A stretch of DNA of 9,124 nucleotides from Defluviitaleaceae bacterium (GTDB taxonomy: Bacteria; Bacillota; Clostridia; Lachnospirales; UBA5962): positions 1 to 9,124 of the forward strand of contig WQZK01000058.1 in NCBI GenBank assembly GCA_009780765.1, written 5' to 3'. The notes under the pieces are model-generated. The model had not been told where the DNA came from. It did not search any database and saw only the letters and a list, made by a program, of their open reading frames with translations. The position numbers were made by a program, and so were the translations under genes. How positions within the stretch are numbered: position 1 is the stretch's first letter; every line of letters starts with the position of its first letter. This document shows positions 1 to 6,207 of the stretch, one piece after another.

Positions 1-53
1 ATTATTATTTGTTCTTCTTCACCGGGTTGTGGGGGTTCTATTGTTATTTTCAT
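1..53 (-). CDS. N-terminus of a probable LytTR-family DNA-binding regulator (partial)
   Basis: Only the first 17 codons are in the window; the gene runs off the left edge. They read MKITIEPPQPGEEEQII. The start is supported by a GGTGGTGA ribosome binding site ending 3 nt before the ATG and by a promoter further upstream (118-146). The opening 'MKITIE-P-PGEEEQII' is the kind of N-terminus I know from small clostridial response proteins carrying a LytTR DNA-binding domain, where a short acidic lead-in precedes the 'IIIRC' strand. The domain itself is not visible, so the family call rests on resemblance only. That a gene starts here is much surer than what it is. Its promoter contains a palindrome, which would suit an autoregulated transcription factor. 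Confidence 0.5.
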   Translation of the reverse strand, partial: MKITIEPPQPGEEEQII

Positions 54-106
54 GTGTTCACCACCGTTTTATATGGGACAGTTTTTTTATTTGCTTATGA
101 TAAAAA

Positions 107-123
107 TACACTTTTTGAGTGTA
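107..123. promoter_or_regulatory. Perfect inverted repeat overlapping the -10 box, operator-like
   Basis: TACACT TTTTG AGTGTA has two perfect 6-bp arms around a 5-nt centre. One arm is exactly the -10 element of the minus-strand promoter and the rest covers the expected transcription start. A dimeric repressor bound here would block transcription. It could also form a small hairpin at the 5' end of the transcript. The binding protein is unknown. Confidence 0.4.
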
Positions 124-146
124 CCTTGCCATTATAACAGTGTCAA
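118..146 (-). promoter_or_regulatory. Sigma-A-type promoter for the leftmost minus-strand gene
   Basis: Read on the minus strand, TTGACA (146-141) is followed by a 17-nt spacer and TACACT (123-118). The -35 is a perfect consensus and the -10 matches at four of six positions. The distance to the start codon at 53 leaves a leader of roughly 60 nt. A TATAAT sits only 4 nt after the same TTGACA and cannot pair with it. Confidence 0.55.
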
Positions 147-196
147 TCCTTGTGATGTTCTTTATCAAGCTTTATTATATCAATTTTAATTAAAAT

Positions 197-259
197 CCTA
201 TCTGCCTATTGCTCAAAACGTGCCGCACAGTAGCACGGCGCATTGCTTTGGCAGACAGG
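197..259. repeat. GC-rich imperfect stem-loop next to a 14-bp palindrome
   Basis: CCTATCTGCC (197-206) pairs with GGCAGACAGG (250-259) with one mismatch in ten. Inside it CGTGC (219-223) pairs with GCACG (233-237). The stem stands out from the AT-rich surroundings and directly abuts the perfect palindrome ATTTTAATTAAAAT (183-196). Neither strand has a run of T after the stem, so it is not a standard terminator. It may be a small structured RNA, a leader element or the scar of a small mobile repeat. Confidence 0.4.
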
Positions 260-342
260 CTTTGACTTGAAATTGGTACTAGCTAACTTCAAATGAAAAG
301 CAAATTTATAAAGATACATCTTAATGAAATTATATTTCCACA

Positions 343-371
343 TTGAAACTAAGATATATGTGTGATAAAAT
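343..371 (+). promoter_or_regulatory. Sigma-A promoter with extended -10 for the ATPase/DUF5710 pair
   Basis: TTGAAA (343-348), a 17-nt spacer and TAAAAT (366-371), with TG at 363-364 forming an extended -10. Transcription would begin near 378, about 28 nt before the ATG at 406. The promoter occupies the first codons of the longest possible reading frame, which rules out starts at 343 and 370. Confidence 0.65.
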
Positions 372-405
372 GATTTTACTATTATTTGGAAAGGACTTAA
401 TTCCT

Positions 406-1620
406 ATGATAAAAAGAGAAGCGTACATGAACCGTATACGCCCATTTATCGGCAACGAGCTTATAAAGGTTTTGACTGGTATCCGCCGTAGTGGAAAATC
501 TGTCATGCTGGAGTTAATACAAAACGAGCTAATTGAGCAAGGTATTTCTGACACACAGTTTATAAGATTTAACTTTGAAGATATGAGTAATGTAGAACTA
601 TGTATAGCTGAGTCTCTGCATAGGGAAGTATCCAAGCAGATTTCAAGTATCGAAGGAAAAACGTACCTATTTTTTGATGAAATTCAAGAAGTTTCAAATT
701 GGGAAAAATGCATCAATTCGTTTCGTGTAGAGTTTGACTGCGACATTTACATCACAGGCTCAAACGCAAAACTACTTTCGGGAGAACTTGCCACATATCT
801 TGCCGGAAGATATGTGGAGTTCGTTATTTATCCATTTTCCTTTGGGGAGTTTTTAGAGTTGTACACATCTATTCTTCCACAAATACAGATGCAAGAGGCA
901 TTTACAAAATATTTAACCCTTGGTGGTATGCCTTATCTTGGAAATCTCCGTTATGATGAAACACCATCACAAATTTATTTACAAGATTTGTTTAATTCAG
1001 TTGTCCTTAAGGATATTGTAAAACGCAACAAAGTACGAGATGTTGATTTACTGGAGCGCATAATCGCCTATGTATTTGGGGGTATTGGTACAACGTTCTC
1101 GGCGGCTTCTATTTCAAAATATTTTAAAAGCGAAAACCGCGCGGCTGCTCCTGAAACGATTATGAACTATATTAGTTACTGCATGGACGCTTTGCTATTT
1201 TATCAAGTTCGCAGACAAGATTTGCAAGGTAAAAAGTTACTTGCTGTAAATGAGAAATATTATATTGCCGACCACGGCATTCGTGAGGCAGTTTTTGGCG
1301 GCAACATGAAAGACATTAATCTTATACTTGAGAACATTGTTTATATGGAGCTGCTTCGTAGAGGATATAAAATATCAGTAGGAAAAGCAGGAACAAGAGA
1401 GATTGATTTCATTTGTGAAAAGAGGAGTGAAAAACTCTATGTTCAAGTTGCGTACCTTCTTGCATCAGAAGAGACTATCCAGCGTGAATTTGGGGTATAT
1501 GAATATGTTCGAGATAATTTTCCTAAGTATGTTGTAACCTTAGATGAGTTTGATATGAGCCGTGAAGGTATTAAACATAGAAATGTGAGAGACTTTTTAC
1601 TTGCTTCTAGCTGGGATTAA
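406..1620 (+). CDS. AAA_14 / DUF4143 family ATPase
   Basis: A soluble ATPase of the widespread AAA_14 plus DUF4143 family; its cellular role is not established. From the ATG at 406 the protein has 404 residues, normal for the family. Walker A is GIRRSGKS (residues 25-32), Walker B is YLFFDEIQEV with the acidic pair at 91-92, and a sensor-like TGSNA follows at 117-121. The DUF4143 region occupies about residues 200-350 and ends in a restriction-endonuclease-like strand pair, EIDF then YVQVAYLL, where Q-V-A replaces the catalytic E-x-K seen in active nucleases. I recall 'QV(S/A/T)Y' as usual for one subfamily, so this half is probably not a nuclease. The frame is open back to 343, but 343-371 is the promoter; GGAAAGGA (388-395) lies 10 nt before the ATG at 406. 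It is co-transcribed with the next gene. Confidence 0.9.
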   Translation: MIKREAYMNRIRPFIGNELIKVLTGIRRSGKSVMLELIQNELIEQGISDTQFIRFNFEDMSNVELCIAESLHREVSKQISSIEGKTYLFFDEIQEVSNWEKCINSFRVEFDCDIYITGSNAKLLSGELATYLAGRYVEFVIYPFSFGEFLELYTSILPQIQMQEAFTKYLTLGGMPYLGNLRYDETPSQIYLQDLFNSVVLKDIVKRNKVRDVDLLERIIAYVFGGIGTTFSAASISKYFKSENRAAAPETIMNYISYCMDALLFYQVRRQDLQGKKLLAVNEKYYIADHGIREAVFGGNMKDINLILENIVYMELLRRGYKISVGKAGTREIDFICEKRSEKLYVQVAYLLASEETIQREFGVYEYVRDNFPKYVVTLDEFDMSREGIKHRNVRDFLLASSWD

Positions 1621-1639
1621 AGGATAAATGAGGTGTTTT

Positions 1640-2380
1640 ATGACTGCAAAAATATATTTAAATGTACCTTATGCTGAAAAAGACTCTGCAAAGTCTATCG
1701 GTGCATGTTGGGATGCAAAAATCAAAAAATGGTATTTCGAAGGACCTATAGAAGCGTTCTCTAAGTTTGGAAAGTGGATAGCGGAGGGTCGTGAGCAGAC
1801 ACTCATTATATTCGAAAATTTTTGTATTATAGAGGCATTACGCATGTGTTTTCGTTGTAATAAAAAAACACGTGTAATTGGGTTTGGCGTTTGGGATCAC
1901 TCCTGGCTTATTGATGAAGATAATGGAACATACTCAATCAAAGATTTCGAGGATTATCCTGAAATGGAAGATGATATTCATTTGGCATGGACTGAGGATG
2001 AGAATAATGTCCCCCCTTTGCTGCTTTCATATCTTAAAAGCAAATACAATGTTAAAACAGGCCACTCTAACGTGGCTGGAAAATGCTTTGCTAACCACTG
2101 TGACCATTGCGGTGTTATTCAAGGCAATAATTACTTATTTTCTGAAATGGGCAGCCCTTTATCTACCGAAACACCGGTTGAGGAGGAATTGATTGAACGG
2201 ATGAAGCAGCTAAAAATATATAATGTTTATACAGATACGGCATTGCCCTTAAATTGGGATATAACATACTGTAGTAACGACTGGGCTTATGTGGCGTACG
2301 GAAATAAACCATTTGAGCATTTGATACTGCCTGGGACAGAGGATATGTTTACATCTTATTCGGAAATGTTTAAAATTTAG
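1640..2380 (+). CDS. DUF5710-domain protein with two CxxC pairs
   Basis: A 246-residue protein of unknown function. The N-terminus, YLNVPYAEKDSAKSIGACWD then KKWY, is a clear DUF5710 motif, a small domain often found in proteins of plasmids and conjugative elements and sometimes joined to primase- or Toprim-like parts. The rest has C70-x2-C73 and C154-x2-C157, which could form one zinc site, within an otherwise acidic, aromatic-rich sequence. No nuclease, ATPase or membrane segment is seen. The ATG at 1640 is chosen over an in-frame ATG at 1628 because GAGG (1630-1633) lies 6 nt before it, while the earlier ATG has AAGGA only 3 nt away. It starts 19 nt after the ATPase stop, so the two form an operon. 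No terminator with a T-run is visible downstream. Confidence 0.8.
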   Translation: MTAKIYLNVPYAEKDSAKSIGACWDAKIKKWYFEGPIEAFSKFGKWIAEGREQTLIIFENFCIIEALRMCFRCNKKTRVIGFGVWDHSWLIDEDNGTYSIKDFEDYPEMEDDIHLAWTEDENNVPPLLLSYLKSKYNVKTGHSNVAGKCFANHCDHCGVIQGNNYLFSEMGSPLSTETPVEEELIERMKQLKIYNVYTDTALPLNWDITYCSNDWAYVAYGNKPFEHLILPGTEDMFTSYSEMFKI

Positions 2381-2616
2381 GTGAAGCATATGAAAAGATC
2401 TCGCCGCGATTATAGACACCTAAACAACTCATAGGATTAATAATTTTAGGTTGAATTCATTAAAGTAATGAATATCACTAACAGAAACAGTATATAATGT
2501 AAAGGTGGCAGATATTGTCAGCGCGGCTATATGACGTGCATGTTCCCGCTTTTGTAGTTAGGCCATAATCTTAAAAGCGGAAATGGCCAGTTGGGGTAGG
2601 ACCAACACAATACCTG
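2381..2616. other. Gene-free stretch between convergent genes, rich in inverted repeats
   Basis: No credible gene. A 14-codon frame at 2390-2434 and a 17-codon frame from a TTG near 2515 have weak ribosome-site-like sequences but no recognisable product. Perfect inverted repeats are ATTCATT/AATGAAT (2455-2461, 2467-2473), CCGCTTTT/AAAAGCGG (2546-2553, 2573-2580), GGCCAT/ATGGCC (2561-2566, 2583-2588) and GTTGG/CCAAC (2590-2594, 2602-2606). None is followed by a T-run on either strand, so none is a standard intrinsic terminator for either convergent gene. Confidence 0.5.
2546..2588. repeat. Two interleaved perfect inverted repeats (pseudoknot-like order)
   Basis: CCGCTTTT (2546-2553) matches AAAAGCGG (2573-2580), and GGCCAT (2561-2566) matches ATGGCC (2583-2588). 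The order is A-B-A'-B', as in an H-type pseudoknot, with connecting loops of 7, 6 and 2 nt. The 2-nt loop across an 8-bp stem would be strained, so the two stems may instead be alternatives. As DNA it could be a recombination or transfer site. Confidence 0.4.
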
Positions 2617-5616
2617 CTACTCTTTTTTTGCTTTGCTAACCATTGAGTTAATGAGGAGTTTTTGCTTTGGAATTCCAGTCAAAATTTTACTAGCCACTCT
2701 ATTTAGTTGCGGTGACGACACTGTGCGCTCCATAATATGCCTATACGTAATAATTTGTATTAAATTTGTAATAAATACATCATCCTCGGATTCTTTTAGT
2801 TTAACGGCCTTATCGACAAAGCTAGATGTACTAGCACCGTTTCCCTCCATTATTAGATTCACAATTTTATAATTTGATGTCTTTAGCGATTCATTGTTCA
2901 ACAATGGAAGAGTGTCATTATTTGCTCCAAAAAATGCAACCTCATTATACAGGTGTAAGCAAATATAAGAGGCCATTTTATTAAAAAGTTCCTCTATTTC
3001 TACTCTTTCTACTTTAGACATCTTAGGAATTAATGAAATAAAGTTTTGAATTTCCGTTATCAATTCATCATATTTATCATCATAAGGTTTAAGCATTGCA
3101 TATAGCAATCGATTTGGTGCAGAATACATTAGATTAACAATACGTAATTTTTCAAGCTTGTTCAAATTTACCCAATGACTTATGAGTGACTTTGAAATAA
3201 TCTCAAGATATTTCATAGCTTTAACAATTTTGTTAGGATAGTGATCTGCTTCATTTTCATCATAAGCGTAAACACTTTCATATTGAATATCATCACTTTC
3301 CACTAGCAAGTGTTGCCGCTCTGCATCATCTAGGGCTTCTACAACCTTCTTCTTTTCATTTTCACTTGGCACCGACAATGTAATTGCCCTTTGTCGCTTG
3401 AGAAAAGAAACGTTATTATTATCAAAATCTAATTCTGGAAAATCCTGTACAATATCGTTTAATAGAGCACAAATAGAAAGGGCAAAAGCAGTATTGTTTC
3501 GCAAATATGATAAGAAAAGAAGTATATTGTCATTAATTCCAAAGCATATATTAGTAAAAACATATTGCAGTTCGGGTATATTAAATCCACTTTTTTCAAT
3601 CATCCCATTTAACTTTTTTGCAATAAAGTATGCGAGATAATTTCTGTTTGCAAATGCATAGTTATTTATTTTGCGCGACATATTTATTATTTTTGCATTC
3701 ATAATGATGTCAATACATTTTTTGGTATTTATCGCTAAGGCACGACTTTCATTGAGTTCATCAACAATGCTCACTATATCAGCATAAGAAATAACCTCAT
3801 TTTTTTCTTTATGGATAAAAAAAGAAATTTCCTCCAGTATAAGCATACAAGATCCAATATTTTTTTCTCCTGAAAATTCAATAATGGAATTTCTTAAATT
3901 TGTTTCAAAAACAACATTAAACACCTCTTCTCCTCTATGGTCTCGTACATCCTTATTTATGAAATACTTAACGAATTGAACTATATACTCAGGCGATGAG
4001 ACAAATAATCCATTTCGCCTTCTTACATAATGGTCCAGAGTTTGCATTAAAAAGTCAATAAAATTAGAATTCTGTTGCTTAAATTCACACAGCTTTTTCA
4101 CAAGTTCTGTCCGCTTCTCCTTATAAAAGTCCTCGATAATAATATAGGTCCCCTTCACTGACTCAAGAAGCTCATCTTTTGTTGCATCTATTACATCGTA
4201 ATTAATCCGATTCTCTGACGTGTAAATTATATACTCTACTTCATTTTCAATTGCATTTAATAGGTTTTCGCTATTTTTTAATGTGTGCAAGTCATCAATT
4301 AAAATTACTTTTTTTTGTGAAGCGAGTTGAGAGTATTTTTCATAGGTAATAGACTGATTACCGTACTGCTCACCAATGAGAGTTTTCATAACATTTTTAA
4401 TCGCAAACTTACCGACACCATGGTCGCTGCCCAAATATAAGGGCACCATATTTCTATCTAAACACTGCATATAAAGGTATCTTAGCAAGGTAGTTTTCCC
4501 ACTTCTGCTTTTTCCTGTTATATTGATTTTTTTTGAAGAAAAGAGTTCATTCCAAAAATCTTTTTCGGATACAAATTCGATCTCATCGCTAGTAGCATTT
4601 TTTTTGTTACGCTTCAATTTGGGGAAAACAAAGTAATCCAAGAATTTTTCAGATAATCTTTGACTATCTTCAAGAAGCTGTGATACGAACTTTTCATTGG
4701 GCAGCATAAACTCTTTTCTAGGCGATATATGAAAATCAAGCTGCTCATTGTGGCTACGAAACATAGTGTTATCTTTATCCCACTTGAACTTTACTTCAGA
4801 ACATTCAAAAGATTCAGTATCAACGATTAATGCAGAAAAGGTACTTTCGTGTGTAAATTCTCCAGAGTATTCGCCACCTTTTATAATCGAAAGATCGTCT
4901 ACTTTAGTCGTTCCAGGGATATGTTCATGGCCTTGAAAAACAATATCGGAATAATTTTTAAATTTGGATTCCAGCTCATTTTTAGAATGTAAGTTAAACC
5001 ACTCTGTACTATGGTGCATTATTGTGATTGCTAGATCAACATTATCCTGTTTTACTAATGAAAACAATTTAGCATCAGGCAAATGCAGCATACCCTTAAT
5101 ATTTTTTTTGGGTCTGCAAAATGGAGCAGTATTAAGCAAATTATATTGTATAACAAAATTATTATATTTTTTTATTTGCATATCCAAAACTTTATCTGAC
5201 CGAAAACACTGTTTCGAATTAGCATACTCAAAAAAAGGATCCTGTAGTTTCAGTTCTTCGTAAAATGCCTTATCTAGTTCTTCTTTTATTTTGCGTTTAT
5301 ACAGTTTTTCTATCTCTGAGGTCGTGGTTAATTCACTTGTAATCATCATATCATGATTTCCTGGGACGATGAAACAGTCAATAAGGCTATTATATTTTTC
5401 GCCTAATTTACGCAGCAATGTACCTATAAATATCCTAACCTTTTTGTATTCGTCTATTTTCCCAGAATATGTTAGATCTCCGGAGGCGATGAAAATACAC
5501 CTATCTACATTCCCCAAAGACTGAAGGGCAGTTACAATTTTGTCTATCTTCAAATTAACCTGTTGTCGATTAGATTTAATATGGAGATCACTAAGATGCA
5601 AAAATAGAAGTTTCAT
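2617..5616 (-). CDS. Metallophosphoesterase-STAND NTPase fusion, candidate NLR-like anti-phage protein
   Basis: A 999-residue soluble protein in three parts (numbers from the ATG at 5616). Residues 1-280 are a calcineurin-like metallophosphoesterase with all metal-site motifs: SDLH (D10, H12), GD (D47), GNHD (86-89), HH (201-202) and GHEH (229-232). Residues about 345-680 are a P-loop NTPase of STAND/NACHT type: Walker A GKSRSGKTT (368-376), Walker B VILIDDLH (437-444), and a later FANRNYLAYFIAKKL (655-669) like the end of the NACHT winged helix. Residues about 680-999 are a helical region without known motifs, possibly the sensor. Effector, switch and sensor in one chain is the plan of bacterial NLR-like defence proteins, so I infer that sensing an invader oligomerises it and activates phosphoesterase attack on nucleotides or nucleic acid. 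A GTG two codons upstream is possible, but GAGGGA lies 7 nt before this ATG. It appears monocistronic. Confidence 0.85.
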   Translation of the reverse strand: MKLLFLHLSDLHIKSNRQQVNLKIDKIVTALQSLGNVDRCIFIASGDLTYSGKIDEYKKVRIFIGTLLRKLGEKYNSLIDCFIVPGNHDMMITSELTTTSEIEKLYKRKIKEELDKAFYEELKLQDPFFEYANSKQCFRSDKVLDMQIKKYNNFVIQYNLLNTAPFCRPKKNIKGMLHLPDAKLFSLVKQDNVDLAITIMHHSTEWFNLHSKNELESKFKNYSDIVFQGHEHIPGTTKVDDLSIIKGGEYSGEFTHESTFSALIVDTESFECSEVKFKWDKDNTMFRSHNEQLDFHISPRKEFMLPNEKFVSQLLEDSQRLSEKFLDYFVFPKLKRNKKNATSDEIEFVSEKDFWNELFSSKKINITGKSRSGKTTLLRYLYMQCLDRNMVPLYLGSDHGVGKFAIKNVMKTLIGEQYGNQSITYEKYSQLASQKKVILIDDLHTLKNSENLLNAIENEVEYIIYTSENRINYDVIDATKDELLESVKGTYIIIEDFYKEKRTELVKKLCEFKQQNSNFIDFLMQTLDHYVRRRNGLFVSSPEYIVQFVKYFINKDVRDHRGEEVFNVVFETNLRNSIIEFSGEKNIGSCMLILEEISFFIHKEKNEVISYADIVSIVDELNESRALAINTKKCIDIIMNAKIINMSRKINNYAFANRNYLAYFIAKKLNGMIEKSGFNIPELQYVFTNICFGINDNILLFLSYLRNNTAFALSICALLNDIVQDFPELDFDNNNVSFLKRQRAITLSVPSENEKKKVVEALDDAERQHLLVESDDIQYESVYAYDENEADHYPNKIVKAMKYLEIISKSLISHWVNLNKLEKLRIVNLMYSAPNRLLYAMLKPYDDKYDELITEIQNFISLIPKMSKVERVEIEELFNKMASYICLHLYNEVAFFGANNDTLPLLNNESLKTSNYKIVNLIMEGNGASTSSFVDKAVKLKESEDDVFITNLIQIITYRHIMERTVSSPQLNRVASKILTGIPKQKLLINSMVSKAKKE

Positions 5617-5983
5617 ACACACATCCCTCTCTTAAATACTGTACTTCAACGGAGGCGTACCTTTGCTCAATGTGAGCACCAGCGTTGCAAATTATGCTTA
5701 CATTCTTCGCATTTATCAGCAATTTCCCTGCTATCGCCTTACCAAAAATGTTACAAGGGATTTTCCGGATCAATACGCTTAGGTATCACACAACAATTAT
5801 TATTAGTACTATAATTGTACTACAGATGACAAAAATCGCCAACCATAAAATATTCATGCAAAATATAATGATATCATCAAGAAATTCAAAGGATAGCAAA
5901 AAATTCTATGGCCACTAAAATCTCTTCTTTGATTTATTTTAGCATAGAAGAACTCTTTGCAGAAAATTTTTCTAAACTCCTAA
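5617..5983. other. Gene-free upstream region of the metallophosphoesterase-STAND gene
   Basis: No convincing gene is seen, nor a promoter with two good boxes. Overlapping inverted repeats surround a TATAAT on the plus strand at 5793-5822. On the minus strand a fragment between stops near 5690-5760 reads GDSREIADKCEECKHNLQRW and ends shortly after with CSH. It looks protein-like, with three cysteines, but has no start codon or continuation, so it could be a remnant of a lost gene or chance. Confidence 0.45.
5793..5822. repeat. Overlapping inverted repeats around a TATAAT
   Basis: ACAATTAT (5793-5800) pairs with ATAATTGT (5811-5818), and TAGTAC (5804-5809) pairs with GTACTA (5817-5822). The second pair flanks TATAAT at 5810-5815. 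The two palindromes share bases, so they are alternative arms. The site lies about 180 nt upstream of the metallophosphoesterase-STAND start and could be an operator. No good -35 box was found at the right distance on either strand. Confidence 0.3.
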
Positions 5984-6022
5984 CAAAAAATACAGACCCT
6001 GATTTCTCTAAGGTCTGTATTT
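5984..6022 (-). terminator. Intrinsic terminator of tRNA-Leu
   Basis: On the minus strand an 11-bp perfect stem (6022-6012 with 5998-5988, AAATACAGACC/GGTCTGTATTT) and a 13-nt loop are followed at once by further T residues, six in all counting the end of the stem. It begins 7 nt after the tRNA 3' end. Confidence 0.85.
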
Positions 6023-6028
6023 ATTCGT

Positions 6029-6112
6029 TGCCCAAGACCGGAATCGAACCGGTACGTCCCGAAGGACACGGGATTTTAAGTCCCGGGCGTCTACCTATTC
6101 CGCCACTTGGGC
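6029..6112 (-). tRNA. tRNA-Leu (anticodon UAA)
   Basis: The 84-nt minus-strand sequence folds as a class II tRNA. The acceptor GCCCAAG (6112-6106) pairs with CTTGGGC (6036-6030), with discriminator A at 6029. The anticodon loop CTTAAAA gives UAA, the long variable arm contains GTCCTTCGGGAC, and the T arm is CCGGTTCGATTCCGG. CCA is not encoded, so it must be added after transcription. It reads UUA and UUG codons. It has its own promoter and terminator and forms the border between accessory-looking genes on the left and ordinary chromosomal genes on the right. Confidence 0.97.
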
Positions 6113-6149
6113 CCGCATAAACCTAAACGGTTTTGCTTGGCACCGAAAT

Positions 6150-6178
6150 AGTATAATGCAGAAATCGATTGAATGCAA
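6150..6178 (-). promoter_or_regulatory. Promoter of tRNA-Leu
   Basis: On the minus strand TTGCAT (6178-6173), a 17-nt spacer and TATACT (6155-6150). Transcription would start about 30 nt before the mature 5' end at 6112, leaving a short leader for RNase P. It lies in the gap downstream of the deaminase gene, so the tRNA need not depend on read-through. Confidence 0.65.
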
Positions 6179-6207
6179 TATAAATTTTATTTTTTGCACG
6201 TATGCTT

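Larger units (their letters stand above)
54..342. other. Gene-free divergent regulatory region
   Basis: No coding frame with a credible start is seen between the minus-strand gene and the ATPase. The stretch holds the minus-strand promoter and operator-like repeat, a perfect 14-bp AT palindrome at 183-196, a GC-rich imperfect hairpin at 197-259, and a weaker inverted repeat, TTGAAATT (267-274) against AACTTCAA (285-292), with one mismatch. The promoter of the ATPase follows directly. Confidence 0.6.

Noticed and set aside
131..146. TTGACA and TATAAT on the minus strand as one promoter
   Set aside because: They are only 4 nt apart; the same TTGACA pairs properly with TACACT 17 nt downstream.
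330..635. Minus-strand frame of about 100 codons over the ATPase start
   Set aside because: It overlaps the promoter and the conserved Walker A coding region of a clear gene and has no recognisable product.
2390..2434. 14-codon frame after the DUF5710 gene
   Set aside because: It has a weak GGTGA before the ATG, but the peptide is very short and matches nothing I know.
5591..5773. Minus-strand frame of 60 codons upstream of and overlapping the metallophosphoesterase start
   Set aside because: No ribosome binding site and no recognisable motif; it overlaps the well-supported start at 5616 in another frame.
5685..5918. Plus-strand hydrophobic frame of 77 codons
   Set aside because: AT-rich non-coding DNA often gives Ile/Phe/Leu-rich frames; it has no good ribosome binding site and no family resemblance.
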